The notes: a model not told the origin generated them from the sequence alone. Numbered from the stretch's first letter, positions 37,193 to 46,147 are shown. The stretch: 64,000 bases of DNA from Microvirga splendida (GCF_016427565.1 NZ_JAELXT010000005.1:182143-246142), one strand, 5' to 3'. Made by a program: numbers and translations.

Positions 37193-37603
37193 CTACTTGG
37201 CGCAGGTTTCGCAGAGGCCTCGGATTTCCACCGTCACCTTCTTAGCCGAGAAGGCGTGGTCGTCGCTCCAGTGGGACAGGCGATCGCTGATATGCGGATC
37301 GGTGAATTCCTTCACCAGGCCGCAGCTTTCGCAGATCGCAAAGGCTGCCATGTCCTGACCGTCATGGGGATGCTGGCAGGCGACATAGGCATTCAGGCTC
37401 TCGAGCCGGTGGGCGAGGCCCTTCTCGATGAGCTTGTCCAGGGAGCGGTAGACCGTGGGCGGTGTGACCGATCCCTTGGCGCGCATCTTGTCGAGGACCT
37501 CATAGGCCGAGAGCGGATTCTGAGCGGAGCAGAGAATCCGATGAACCCGCTTCTGGGTTTCGTTCAAGTCCTCGAGGCCATGGTGGTGATGCGTGTGAGC
37601 CAT
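37193..37603 (-). CDS. zur: Zinc uptake regulator, Zur-like (Fur family)
   Basis: 136 residues. A His-rich N-terminus (MAHTHHHHG) precedes the winged helix (TQKRVHRILCSAQNPLSAYEVLDKM, TPPTVYRSLDKLIEKGLAHRLESLNAYVACQHP). Then come the metal half with ICESCG and a second pair GLCETC at the C-terminus, forming the structural zinc site. LNAYVAC followed by HP is typical of Zur rather than Fur. It would repress zinc uptake genes, none of which are in this window. The downstream neighbour is the CxxC-less paralogue. Confidence 0.85.
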   Translation of the reverse strand: MAHTHHHHGLEDLNETQKRVHRILCSAQNPLSAYEVLDKMRAKGSVTPPTVYRSLDKLIEKGLAHRLESLNAYVACQHPHDGQDMAAFAICESCGLVKEFTDPHISDRLSHWSDDHAFSAKKVTVEIRGLCETCAK

Positions 37604-37681
37604 GTGAAATCGTCGGTTCCGCCTGGGTGGTCGCCCTATACGTCATGATTGCGGAAGCGATTTCAAGACACATGCACCGAT

Positions 37682-37710
37682 GGCCCTGCCGAAGACGTTC
37701 CGGCAGGGCC
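37682..37710 (-). terminator. GC-rich hairpin after the oxidoreductase gene
   Basis: GGCCCTGCCG-N9-CGGCAGGGCC is a perfect 10-bp stem 20 bases after the minus-strand stop at 37731. No T-run follows, so termination may be weak or Rho-assisted. It separates the sugar operon from zur. Confidence 0.5.
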
Positions 37711-37730
37711 TTAGCATCGGGTTGGGATCC

Positions 37731-38906
37731 CTAGAGATCGACCCAGGCCGCCTTGCGCTGCGATGAGCGCACCGCCGCCTCGATGAAGCGCACGCCGCGC
37801 ACGCCTTGGTCCACCGTAGGAACCTGAAGCGAGAACGGATTGGGCTCGCGCTTCTCGATCCGTGCCGTGATCTGCTCGGCGACATCCGTATAGAGCTGGG
37901 CAAAGCCTTCGAGATAGCCTTCAGGATGTCCGCCTGGAATGCGCGATGCGGCGCGGGAGGCTTCGTCGGCACCATAGCCGTTGCGGCGGATGGTGCGCGG
38001 CGGCTCGCCGAGCGGCGAGAAGGTGAGGTAGTTCGGGTTCTCCTGGTGCCATTCCAGCCCGGCCTTCTCGCCATAGACGCGGATCTTGAGACCGTTCTCG
38101 AGGCCAGCCGCCACCTGGCTGCACCAGAGCATGCCCTTCGCGCCTGATGCAAAGCGCAGCATCATGTGGGCATTGTCGTCGAGCCTGCGGCCCTCCACGA
38201 AGGTGTGCAGCTCCGCGGAGAGCGACGCGACCTCGTCGCCCACGATGAACTCGGCGAGATTGAAGGCATGGGTGCCGATGTCGCCCACGGCACCGGCCGG
38301 GCCCGAGCGGGCCGGATCCGTGCGCCATTCGGCCTGCTTGCTGCCGGTCTCCTCCATGCGGGTGGCCAGCCAGTCCTGCGCGTATTCCACCTGCACGACG
38401 CGAATGGCACCGAGTTCTCCCGCCTGCACCATGGCACGGGCCTGCCGCACCAGGGGATAGCCAGTGTAGTTGTGGGTCACCGCGAAGATGAGGCCGGATT
38501 CACGCGCGAGCTTGGCGAGCTGGTCTGCCTCGCGCCGGGTGGTCGTGAGCGGCTTGTCGCAGATCACATGGATGCCGGCTTTCAGGAACGCACGGGCGGC
38601 GGCGGCATGTGCGTGGTTCGGCGTGACGATGGCGACCGCATCGATGCCGTCCTTCAGCCGCCGCTCGCGGCGTGCCATCTCGTTGAAGTCGCCATAGATG
38701 CGGTCGGGCTTCAGGAGAAGGTCCACGCCGGAGGCCTTCGCCCGTTCCGGATCGGACGAAAGCGCGCCTGCCACCAGTTCCCAACGGTCGTCGATGCGGG
38801 CGGCAATGCGGTGCACCGCGCCGATGAAGGCGCCGCGCCCGCCGCCGACCATGCCGAGGCGCAAGCGGCGGTTCAGCTTCTGATCCGGAGATCCTGCAAT
38901 CGTCAT
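37731..38906 (-). CDS. Gfo/Idh/MocA-family sugar oxidoreductase
   Basis: 391 residues. The N-terminal Rossmann fold has MVGGGRGAFIGAVHR and VTPNHAHAAAARAFLKAGIHVICDKPLTTT, where the CDKP Lys is the catalytic residue of the family. The C-terminal half contains GDIGTHAFNLAEFI with the conserved GxxxxH motif. It probably oxidises a sugar or inositol-like polyol with NAD(P). It is the last gene of the sugar transport operon, 18 bases after the isomerase gene, which suggests joint action on the imported sugar. The exact substrate is unknown. Confidence 0.88.
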   Translation of the reverse strand: MTIAGSPDQKLNRRLRLGMVGGGRGAFIGAVHRIAARIDDRWELVAGALSSDPERAKASGVDLLLKPDRIYGDFNEMARRERRLKDGIDAVAIVTPNHAHAAAARAFLKAGIHVICDKPLTTTRREADQLAKLARESGLIFAVTHNYTGYPLVRQARAMVQAGELGAIRVVQVEYAQDWLATRMEETGSKQAEWRTDPARSGPAGAVGDIGTHAFNLAEFIVGDEVASLSAELHTFVEGRRLDDNAHMMLRFASGAKGMLWCSQVAAGLENGLKIRVYGEKAGLEWHQENPNYLTFSPLGEPPRTIRRNGYGADEASRAASRIPGGHPEGYLEGFAQLYTDVAEQITARIEKREPNPFSLQVPTVDQGVRGVRFIEAAVRSSQRKAAWVDL

Positions 38907-38924
38907 GATATGCCCCCTTGCCGC

Positions 38925-39986
38925 TTACGCTGCGCCGATGCCGAGCATCCGGCGGTTGGCTGCCTCGTCCGTTCCGCCGGCGGCGAAATCGTCGAAGGCC
39001 TTTTCCGTCACGCGAATGATATGCGCCTTGATGAACTCGGCGCCCTCGCGCGCGCCGTCCTCCGGGTGTTTGAGGGCGCATTCCCATTCCAGCACGGCCC
39101 AGGACTCGTAGTCGTATTGCGCGAGCTTGGAGAAGATCGCGCCGAAATCCACCTGCCCGTCGCCAAGCGAGCGGAAGCGCCCCGCGCGGTTGATCCAGCT
39201 CTCATAGCCGCCATAGACGCCGACGCGACCCGAAGGATTGAACTCCGCGTCCTTGGCATGGAAGGCCTTGATGCGCTCGTGATAGAGATCGATGAAGGCG
39301 ACGTAGTCGAGCTGCTGCAGCAGGAAGTGGCTGGGATCGTAGTTGATGCAGGCCCGCGCATGTCCGCCGACCGCATCCACGAAGCGCTCGAAGGTAGCGC
39401 CGTCGTGAATGTCCTCGCCGGGATGGATCTCGTAGGCGACGTCGCAGCCCGCATCCTCATAGGCGTCGAGGATCGGCCGCCAGCGCCGTCCCAGCTCCTC
39501 GAAAGCGGTCTCGACGAGTCCCGCAGGACGCTGAGGCCAGGGATACACGAAGGGCCAGGCGAGCGCGCCGGAGAACGACACGCTGACATTTAACCCTAAG
39601 CGCTTCGAGGCTTTGGCTGCCATCAGCATCTGGTTGACGGCCCATTCCTGCCGCGCCTTCGGATTGCCCCTGACTTCCGGTGCCGCAAACCCGTCGAACG
39701 CTTCGTCGAAGGCCGGGTGCACCGCCACGAGTTGGCCCTGCAGATGGGTGGAGAGCTCCGTGATCTCCATGCCGTGCGAGCGCACGATGCCCTGGACCTC
39801 GTCGCAATAGGCCTCCGATTCCGCGGCTTTCTTCAGGTCGAAGAGGCGCGCGTCCCAGGTGGGAATCTGCACGCCCTTGTAGCCGAGGGAGGCCGCCCAG
39901 CGGCAGATCGCGTCGAGCGAGTTGAACGGAGCCTCGTCGCCTGCGAACTGCGCAAGGAAAAGGCCGGGGCCCTTCATGGTCTTCAT
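38925..39986 (-). CDS. Sugar phosphate isomerase/epimerase (xylose isomerase-like TIM barrel)
   Basis: 353 residues of an AP-endonuclease-2/xylose-isomerase-type barrel. Metal-site motifs are visible: VAYEIHPGED, ACINYDPSHFLLQ, KAFHAKDAEF and WAVLEWECAL. The ATG at 39986 (MKTMKGPGLFLAQFAG) follows GGGAG at eight bases, whereas the frame itself extends 15 codons further. Genes of this type often pair with Gfo/Idh enzymes to convert keto-sugars, which fits the next gene. The substrate cannot be named. Confidence 0.85.
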   Translation of the reverse strand: MKTMKGPGLFLAQFAGDEAPFNSLDAICRWAASLGYKGVQIPTWDARLFDLKKAAESEAYCDEVQGIVRSHGMEITELSTHLQGQLVAVHPAFDEAFDGFAAPEVRGNPKARQEWAVNQMLMAAKASKRLGLNVSVSFSGALAWPFVYPWPQRPAGLVETAFEELGRRWRPILDAYEDAGCDVAYEIHPGEDIHDGATFERFVDAVGGHARACINYDPSHFLLQQLDYVAFIDLYHERIKAFHAKDAEFNPSGRVGVYGGYESWINRAGRFRSLGDGQVDFGAIFSKLAQYDYESWAVLEWECALKHPEDGAREGAEFIKAHIIRVTEKAFDDFAAGGTDEAANRRMLGIGAA

Positions 39987-40045
39987 GGGTGAACTCCCGA
40001 TGTGGCGTGAGGGGAAGCAGGATGTCGGCAAGGGGAAACCGCCCT

Positions 40046-40096
40046 GAGCATCGGACTCAAAAGTGGATTTGCACTTTTGAGATCCATCCGATGCTC
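40046..40096. repeat. Palindromic intergenic element 1
   Basis: GAGCATCGGA and TCCGATGCTC form the outer arms; CTCAAAAGTG and CACTTTTGAG form the inner arms; a 6-base loop (GATTTG) lies between. This two-step perfect hairpin has the look of a dispersed intergenic palindrome of Methylobacteriaceae and relatives. It lies between the binding-protein gene and the isomerase gene, so it may also affect mRNA stability there. Confidence 0.65.
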
Positions 40097-40107
40097 CTTC
40101 TTTGATG

Positions 40108-40179
40108 AGCGCATCGTTCGGTGCGGAAAACCGGAACCACTTTTCACTGACGTGGCCCTCTGGGTCCGCACGATGCGCT
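40108..40179. repeat. Palindromic intergenic element 2
   Basis: Perfect 10-bp terminal arms AGCGCATCGT/ACGATGCGCT enclose about 50 bases with AAACCGGAACCACTTTTCA. The composition resembles dispersed intergenic repeats common in Microvirga/Methylobacterium genomes, recalled rather than checked. It follows element 1 by 11 bases. A third simple hairpin (TCGCCCCTTC/GAAGGGGCGA, 40201-40223) lies just after the binding-protein stop and may end that message. Confidence 0.65.
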
Positions 40180-40235
40180 AGCGAGCAGCTTGCCGTTGCC
40201 TCGCCCCTTCCAGGAAGGGGCGAGAGCGACGCCGT

Positions 40236-41186
40236 TTAGAACGGGGAGTTCGGGAAGTAGTGTTCCTTGGCGTTGTCCTTCGTGATCAGCTGTGCGTCCA
40301 GCACGTAGGTGCCGCGCATGGGGGCATTGGTGTAGAAGTGCGCAGCCGTGACGCCCATAGCGGTCGAGATCATCGACGGCGGATAGGACACGTCGGCCGG
40401 GATCATCTTGTCGCCATCCATGACACGCTTGACCATGTCCTTCATGCCGGCGCCGCCGAGAACGAACTTGATGTCCTCGCGTTTGGCCTGGCGGATGGCT
40501 TCGAGAACGCCGAGCGCCATGTCGTCGTCGGAGGCCCAGACCGCGTCGATCTTCGGGTGCTTGGCCAGGTAGTCCTGCATCACCTTGAAGGCGTCGTCGC
40601 GGTTCCAGTTGGCGTACTGCTTGTCGATCACCTTCACGCCCGAGCCTTCGAGGGCCTTCTCGAAGTTCGTCACGCGCTCCTCATCGATCACCGTCGGGAT
40701 GCCGCGGAAGACCACCACGTTGCCCTGCTTCAGGTTGTCGACGAAGTACTTGCCGGCGACGCGTCCAAACTCCGGATTGTTGCCGGCCACGTAGATGTCC
40801 TGGATCGACGGATCCTTGAGGCCGCGATCGACGATGGTCACGAAGGTGCCGCTCTTCTTGACCTCGCGCATGGGGTTCGTCAGCTCGTCCGAGTTGAAGG
40901 GCAGGACCACGAGGGCGTCCACCTTCTGCGACATCAGATCGTCGATGGCGTTCGCCTGCGCGGCGCCATCGGGCGAGGTCTTCACGATCACCTTCAGGCC
41001 CGGGTAACCCTTTTCGAGCTGCTTGGCCGTCTCCTGGGCGTGATAAACGACGCCGCCGGTCCAGCCATGAGTCGCGGCGGGGATCGAGACGCCGATCGTG
41101 ACGTCCTTCTTCTGAGCCACCGCGCCGGTGGCGACGCCGGCCATGAGGCCCGTTGCCAGTGCGATCTTCAGTACCGTTGCTTTCAT
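40236..41186 (-). CDS. Ribose-type periplasmic sugar-binding protein
   Basis: 316 residues. A signal peptide (KIALATGLMAGVATGAVAQ) is followed by the PBP1/RbsB fold: VTIGVSIPAATHGWTGGVVYHAQE, DALVVLPFNSDELTNPMREV, VTIVDRGL and AVWASDDDMALGVLEAI. It delivers a pentose, hexose or polyol to the permease encoded before it. A strong ribosome site AGGGAGGAA (41191-41199) lies four bases upstream of the ATG and is complementary to the sRNA motif at 46182-46191. The sugar is unknown; the neighbouring isomerase and oxidoreductase suggest catabolism of a keto- or inosose-type sugar. Confidence 0.92.
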   Translation of the reverse strand: MKATVLKIALATGLMAGVATGAVAQKKDVTIGVSIPAATHGWTGGVVYHAQETAKQLEKGYPGLKVIVKTSPDGAAQANAIDDLMSQKVDALVVLPFNSDELTNPMREVKKSGTFVTIVDRGLKDPSIQDIYVAGNNPEFGRVAGKYFVDNLKQGNVVVFRGIPTVIDEERVTNFEKALEGSGVKVIDKQYANWNRDDAFKVMQDYLAKHPKIDAVWASDDDMALGVLEAIRQAKREDIKFVLGGAGMKDMVKRVMDGDKMIPADVSYPPSMISTAMGVTAAHFYTNAPMRGTYVLDAQLITKDNAKEHYFPNSPF

Positions 41187-41253
41187 TTCATTCCTCCCTG
41201 GGGGGTTGGTCTTTGAAGCCCTTCGTCCCTTTTCCGGTGGGCTTCGCCCGGTT

Positions 41254-42252
41254 TCATCGCCCGCGGTGGACTGACCGCTGCACGAGCATGGCGATAATGA
41301 TGATGGCGCCCTGAACTGCGCCGACGAGAAACTCGGACACGAAGTTCGACAGCACCATGATGTTGGCGACGAGTTCGAGGATCACCGCGCCGACGACGGT
41401 GCCCCAGACGCGGCCGATGCCGCCCTTCAGGGCTGTGCCGCCGATCACCACGGCCGTGATGGCCTGGAGTTCCCACAGCAGGCCCGTGGTCGGGGTGGCG
41501 GAGCCGAGGCGCGGCACATAAACCAGCACGGCGATGCCGACGCAGATGCCCTGGATGACGTAGGTGAGCGTGCGCACGCGCCAGATCGGCACGCCCGAGT
41601 AGCGCGCCACATCCTCGTTGGAGCCCAGCGCCACCACATGGCGGCCGAAGGAGGTGCGGTAGAGGATCAGGGCGCCGATGGCAGCCACCACCATGAAGGC
41701 GATGATCGGAATCGGGATGCCGAAAATGCTGTCGAAATAGACCGGGCGATAAAGCTCGCGCAGCTCGAAGTTGCGCATGGTGATGGTGCCGCCCGCTGCC
41801 AGCCAGATCACGAGCGAGCGGAAGATGCCCATGGTGCCGAGCGTCACGATGAAGGGCTCGATGCGCCCGAAGGTGACGATGAGGCCGTTCGCCATGCCGC
41901 AGGCTGCGCTCAACGCAATCGCCGCCAGCATGCCGAGCGCCAGGGTGCCCAGGTCTCCACCACCGAGATTGTTGAGCGTGAGGATCATGACGCCGGCTGT
42001 GAGGGCCGCCATGGAGCCGACCGAGAGGTCGAGGCCGCCGCCTGCGATCACGAAGGTGGCGCCGACCGCAATGATGGCGATGAAGGCGGAACGCGTCACT
42101 ACGTTGAGCAGGTTCGACGCGGTCAGGAAGTCGGGGTTGATCAGCGCGCCGGCGATGATCAGCACGATCAGCGCGATGAAGGGCGAAAGGGCCCGCATGT
42201 CGACGGAGAAGCGCCGCTTCTCGGGGCTGGTGCGAAGCACGGTTTCGGTCAT
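41254..42252 (-). CDS. Ribose-type sugar ABC transporter permease
   Basis: 332 residues of the RbsC family with about eight to ten membrane helices. Hallmarks are GATFVIAGGGLDLSVGSMAAL, NGLIVTFGRIEPFIVTLGTM and AITAVVIGGTALKGGIGRVWGTVVGA. The ATG at 42252 overlaps the ATPase stop (ATGA). It works as a dimer with the double ATPase upstream. Confidence 0.93.
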   Translation of the reverse strand: MTETVLRTSPEKRRFSVDMRALSPFIALIVLIIAGALINPDFLTASNLLNVVTRSAFIAIIAVGATFVIAGGGLDLSVGSMAALTAGVMILTLNNLGGGDLGTLALGMLAAIALSAACGMANGLIVTFGRIEPFIVTLGTMGIFRSLVIWLAAGGTITMRNFELRELYRPVYFDSIFGIPIPIIAFMVVAAIGALILYRTSFGRHVVALGSNEDVARYSGVPIWRVRTLTYVIQGICVGIAVLVYVPRLGSATPTTGLLWELQAITAVVIGGTALKGGIGRVWGTVVGAVILELVANIMVLSNFVSEFLVGAVQGAIIIIAMLVQRSVHRGR

Positions 42253-43769
42253 GCGTGGCCTGCGGCGATTTCCGCCGCCCTTTCTTCGTGAACGCCTGTG
42301 GCGAGATAAACGATTGCGTCTTCCGACAGATCGGTCTGGGCGACCTCGCCCGCGACGCGTCCGTTGCGCATCACGACGACCCGGTGGCAAAGGCCGATCA
42401 GCTCCTGCATCTCGGACGAGATGACCACGACCGCCTTGCCCTCGGCCGCAAGCGACGCGATGAAGCGGTAGATCTGCTCCTTCGTGCCGATGTCGACGCC
42501 GCGCGTCGGCTCGTCGATGATGACGATGCGCGGCTCCAGCAGCATCATCTTGGCGAGCAGGAGCTTCTGCTGGTTGCCGCCGGAGAGCTGGCCTGCCAGC
42601 AGGTCGCGGCTTCGGGTGCGGATGTCGAAATCCTTGATCGCCTGATCGAGCGCCTTCTCCTCGGCGCCGGTGTCGATGAACGATCCACGACCGAACTTGT
42701 CCAAAGCCGCGAGGGAGAGATTGATCCGAAGGTTCTGCTGCAGGAGCAGGCCTTTGCCCTTCCGGTCCTCCGACAGATAGACGATGCCGGCGGCCATCGC
42801 TTCCCGTGCATCGCGGAAATGGACGTTCCTGTCGTCGAGGGTGACGGTGCCGTGGCTTGGGCGCAGGCCCACGATGCCCTCGAACAGCTCCGTGCGGCCC
42901 GCGCCGATGAGGCCGCCGAAGCCCAGGATCTCGCCGCGACGCAAGGTGAAGGAGGCGTTCTCCACATAATCCGGCACGGCCATGTCGCGCACTGTGAGAA
43001 CGACCTGGTCGGAAGCGGTCGCGGGCTTCTCCGGGTAGAGCTTGGACATGTCGCGGCCCACCATGAGGCGCGCCATTTCCAGGGGCTCGAGTCCTTCGAT
43101 GTCTCGGGTGGCGATGTGGCGCCCGTCGCGCAGCACCGTCACGCGGTCGGCCACAGCCTTCACCTCGTTGAGGCGATGGGAGATGTAGAGCACCGCCACA
43201 CCCTGCGAGCGCAGCTTGCGGATGATCTCGAACAGGCTCTCGGCCTCGATGGGAGTGAGAACGGCGGTGGGCTCGTCGAAGGCGACCACCTTGTGCGGCA
43301 CGAGGAGCGCGCGGGCGATCTGGACGAGCTGCCGGTCTGCGATGGAGAGGCGACCGACCTCGCGGTCGGGATCGATTCCGGTGCCGAGCTCGCGCAGGAT
43401 GGCCCGCGTACGCTCGCGCATGGCCTTGTCGTCCACGAAGCCGAAGCGCCTGATCTCACGGCCCAGGAAAAGGTTTTGCGCCACGGTCAGGTCAGGGGCG
43501 AGCAGGATTTCCTGATGCACCAGAACGATGCCGTGGGCCTCGGCATCCACCGGTCCTGAAAAGGTGATCGGCCGGCCGTTGAGGTGCAGGCTCCCCTTCG
43601 TGGGCGGAAGATGCCCCGACAGGATGCGCATGAGGGTCGACTTGCCGGCCCCGTTCTCGCCGATGACGGCATGAACCTCGCCCGGCCTCAGCTCCAGCGA
43701 AATGCCGCTCAGGACCTCGATGGGTCCGAAGGATTTCGAGATGTTCTCGGCGCGAAGAACGGGATCCAT
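42249..43769 (-). CDS. Ribose-type sugar ABC transporter ATPase (two NBDs)
   Basis: 506 residues with two nucleotide-binding domains, as in RbsA/MglA. NBD1 has Walker A GENGAGKST and FDEPTAVL. NBD2 has the glycine-rich GGLIGAGRTE, degenerate as is normal in this family, LSGGNQQK and IIDEPTRGVDIGT. The ATG at 43769 (MDPVLRAENISKSFGP) is chosen because GGAG lies six bases upstream and it fits the family N-terminus; a GTG at 43823 is an alternative. First gene of the sugar operon, controlled by the divergent LacI regulator. Confidence 0.92.
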   Translation of the reverse strand: MDPVLRAENISKSFGPIEVLSGISLELRPGEVHAVIGENGAGKSTLMRILSGHLPPTKGSLHLNGRPITFSGPVDAEAHGIVLVHQEILLAPDLTVAQNLFLGREIRRFGFVDDKAMRERTRAILRELGTGIDPDREVGRLSIADRQLVQIARALLVPHKVVAFDEPTAVLTPIEAESLFEIIRKLRSQGVAVLYISHRLNEVKAVADRVTVLRDGRHIATRDIEGLEPLEMARLMVGRDMSKLYPEKPATASDQVVLTVRDMAVPDYVENASFTLRRGEILGFGGLIGAGRTELFEGIVGLRPSHGTVTLDDRNVHFRDAREAMAAGIVYLSEDRKGKGLLLQQNLRINLSLAALDKFGRGSFIDTGAEEKALDQAIKDFDIRTRSRDLLAGQLSGGNQQKLLLAKMMLLEPRIVIIDEPTRGVDIGTKEQIYRFIASLAAEGKAVVVISSEMQELIGLCHRVVVMRNGRVAGEVAQTDLSEDAIVYLATGVHEERAAEIAAGHA

Positions 43770-43953
43770 CACCTGCTCCGGGTGAGCGAAATCGTTCGCC
43801 TTCGATCGCGTGAAGGCGGTCACAGGAAAGTCTTACCGGATGCGGATCAGCTGGACGGCTCGGGAGCGGGCATTCGTTTCCTCCTGCTTGTCGATTGGTC
43901 CTCTGGCGGGACCTTTTTTGAACTAGGGCTGTCGAACGGCTCGACAACGACCC

Positions 43954-43971
43954 CATGTAATCGATTACATG
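43954..43971. promoter_or_regulatory. Perfect 18-bp LacI-family operator
   Basis: CATGTAATCGATTACATG is a perfect palindrome centred on CG, the signature of LacI/GalR operators. It lies 55 bases before the regulator gene and about 185 bases before the divergent sugar transporter operon, so one site can control both. Confidence 0.85.
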
Positions 43972-44026
43972 CAACTTTACCGAAATGGCGGCATCTGTCA
44001 AACAGAACCATAGTCGGGGAAAAAAC

Positions 44027-45103
44027 ATGGACGATCTGGGACAGGCAGGCGGCACCGAGCCGGAGGATACGCGGGTTCGCGCCGCGCGAATCCAGGATGT
44101 CGCCCGGCTCGCCGACGTCTCGACCGCCACCGTGAGCCGGGCGCTCGCCACGCCGGAGCGGGTCTCGCCGGAGGCGCGCGCCCGCGTGCTCGAGGCCATC
44201 GCCAAGACCGGCTACGTGCCCAATCCCGCCGCCCGGTCCCTGCGGTCGCAGAAGACTTTCATGGTGCTCGTCGTCCTGCCCGACCTGTCGAACACCTTCT
44301 TTTCCAAGATCCTGCGCGGCATCGAGGAGACGCTCTTCGAGGCCGGATACGGCATGATCATCAGCGATCTCGACGGCTCGCCCGAGAAGGAGGCGCATTT
44401 CGCCGCCTTTACGGCGGCAGGTCGCGTCGATGGCGCCATTCTGCTCAACGGCCATCTCTTCGGACAGACCCGGGAAGGGGAGGGGCAGCCGGCCCGGATC
44501 AGCATTCCTCTTGTAGCGCTTTGCGAGGCGATCCCGGGTGCCGACATTCCGCAGATCGAAATCGACAACCGCGCCGCCGCCTCGCGCATGACCCAGCATC
44601 TCGCTTCGCTCGGGCACCGGCGCATCGCCTATGTGAGCGGCCCGGCCAACAACATCCTGGAGCGGGAGCGTTTCTCAGGCTTCAAGGATGGTTTGGAGGC
44701 TGCGGGCCAGCCCTTCGATCCGACGCTCGTGCTTCCCGGCGACTATACCATCGAATCCGGCGTTGCGGCCGGCCAGGCCCTGGTGGCGCGAGCCACGCGT
44801 CCGACGGCGGTCTTCTGCACCAGCGACGAGATGGCCATCGGACTCATGCGAACTCTTTTCTCCGCCGGCCTCAGGGTGCCCCAGGATATGTCGGTCGCTG
44901 GCTTTGACGATATCGAGTTCGCTGCCGTGGCCGAACCGGCGCTGACCACGATCCACCAGCCGCGGCGGGAACTGGGACAGGCGGCCGCATCTGCCCTGAT
45001 CGCACTCCTGCAGGGCCGGCCCTCACCCAAGCGGATCCGCCTGGAAACGGATCTCGTGATCCGGGACAGCGTGGCATCCCTTGAGCGCAGCTCCCGGGCT
45101 TGA
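44027..45103 (+). CDS. LacI-family sugar operon repressor
   Basis: 358 residues. The HTH is at about 20-45 (ARIQDVARLADVSTATVSRALATPERVS), with the hinge helix NPAARSLRS, then a periplasmic-binding-protein-like ligand domain (VLVVLPDLSNTFFSKILRGIEETLFEAGYG, STDE-like CTSDEMAIGLMRTL, SVAGFDDIEFA, TTIHQPRRELG). The ATG at 44027 has GGGGA upstream. Divergent from the sugar ABC operon, with the perfect operator in between. The inducer should be the imported sugar or a derivative. Confidence 0.92.
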   Translation: MDDLGQAGGTEPEDTRVRAARIQDVARLADVSTATVSRALATPERVSPEARARVLEAIAKTGYVPNPAARSLRSQKTFMVLVVLPDLSNTFFSKILRGIEETLFEAGYGMIISDLDGSPEKEAHFAAFTAAGRVDGAILLNGHLFGQTREGEGQPARISIPLVALCEAIPGADIPQIEIDNRAAASRMTQHLASLGHRRIAYVSGPANNILERERFSGFKDGLEAAGQPFDPTLVLPGDYTIESGVAAGQALVARATRPTAVFCTSDEMAIGLMRTLFSAGLRVPQDMSVAGFDDIEFAAVAEPALTTIHQPRRELGQAAASALIALLQGRPSPKRIRLETDLVIRDSVASLERSSRA

Positions 45104-45239
45104 ACCGGGCATCTCAGGACATGGGCGTCAGGCTAATCCCAAAAGGCCGTTTCCGTCAGGAGGCCGATGCTTTACCATTCTTCGCCTCAGTCCTCGGAAG
45201 TGAGTTCGACACCGCGCAGCCTTGCAGGAGATCGAGCCG

Positions 45240-45647
45240 ATGACCAAGACCGTCACCTCCCTCTTCCATACCGAGCAACATGCCGCGGCCGCGGCAGACC
45301 GTCTGGAGCAGGCGGGGGTCTCGAGAGCCGCAATCGACATCTGGTCGACCCCGCATAATCTGGCTCCTCTCCTGGAAGACGATGGCGTATCCCGGGCGGA
45401 TGCCCATGCCTATGTCGAGGGTGTCGTTCGCGGCGGTTCTGTCGTCATCGTACGATGCGACGATGCCGAGGTGGACCAGATCGTCAGCATTCTGGATCAG
45501 GAAGGCGTACTGGACCTCGACGAGCGGCAGACGGTCTGGCGCTCCGAAGGATGGGAAAGTCCCCAGATGATGAATCGATCAAGCGGAGCGAGTCACGGCC
45601 GGGTTCGCATCCAACCCAGCAGGTTGGGGCCGCCGATACAGGAATAG
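45240..45647 (+). CDS. Small hypothetical protein, YflT-like stress fold possible
   Basis: 135 residues. The N-terminal half (MTKTVTSLFHTEQHAAAAADRLEQAGVSRAAIDIW, GGSVVIVRCDDAEVDQIVSILDQEGVLDLDER) has the βαβ look of the general-stress YflT/ferredoxin-like domains, in which two halves alternate a strand, a helix and SxxxI. The C-terminal 35 residues are low in order. AGGAG lies nine bases before the ATG. No close functional assignment is possible; the neighbouring tail-anchored protein is convergent. Confidence 0.7.
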   Translation: MTKTVTSLFHTEQHAAAAADRLEQAGVSRAAIDIWSTPHNLAPLLEDDGVSRADAHAYVEGVVRGGSVVIVRCDDAEVDQIVSILDQEGVLDLDERQTVWRSEGWESPQMMNRSSGASHGRVRIQPSRLGPPIQE

Positions 45648-45654
45648 GCGGGAG

Positions 45655-46035
45655 TCAGAACATCGAAAACGCGCCGACGAACAGCACCAGCACGAGGGCG
45701 ATGAAGCCGACATAGCCGGCGAGCGCCTTGCGGGAGTGCCCGTGGGCATAGCTGTCCTTTTCGTTGCCATGCCGCCAGCGCGCCGCCGATTCCTGATGCC
45801 GGGCAATATCGATCTGTTCCGGCTTCATCGGGTTGCCGCCGGCCTCGTCATCCGTGCCGAGAGGCGAGAGGCCCGGGTCGAACACCTCGTTCTTGTCCCC
45901 CGTGCGGCCGCTGTCGATGTCGCCCTTCAACTGCGCGGTGGTCGAGCCCGCGTTCATGGGCGGGGCATCCATCGGCTTGATCGTGTGCGTCCGAGGAATG
46001 TCGGTCTGGTTGGGGTTGTCTGAACGAGTGGACAT
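45655..46035 (-). CDS. Hypothetical tail-anchored small membrane protein
   Basis: 126 residues. A polar, probably disordered N-terminus of about 95 residues (MSTRSDNPNQTDIPRTHTI) is followed by one C-terminal membrane helix (LAGYVGFIALVLVLFVGAFSMF) that ends the protein. GGGAGAG precedes the ATG. I do not recognise a family; the layout suggests a soluble segment held at the inner membrane. Confidence 0.65.
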   Translation of the reverse strand: MSTRSDNPNQTDIPRTHTIKPMDAPPMNAGSTTAQLKGDIDSGRTGDKNEVFDPGLSPLGTDDEAGGNPMKPEQIDIARHQESAARWRHGNEKDSYAHGHSRKALAGYVGFIALVLVLFVGAFSMF

Positions 46036-46147
46036 GAAAGCTCTCCCGGGCTCCGCTGATGGGGAAACCGCCGGAGGAGAGCGAGGTTCCTGTCCCGCGA
46101 CCGCTGCGCCGCCTGCCCGTCAGGCCGGAAGCCATTGCGCGGACAAG

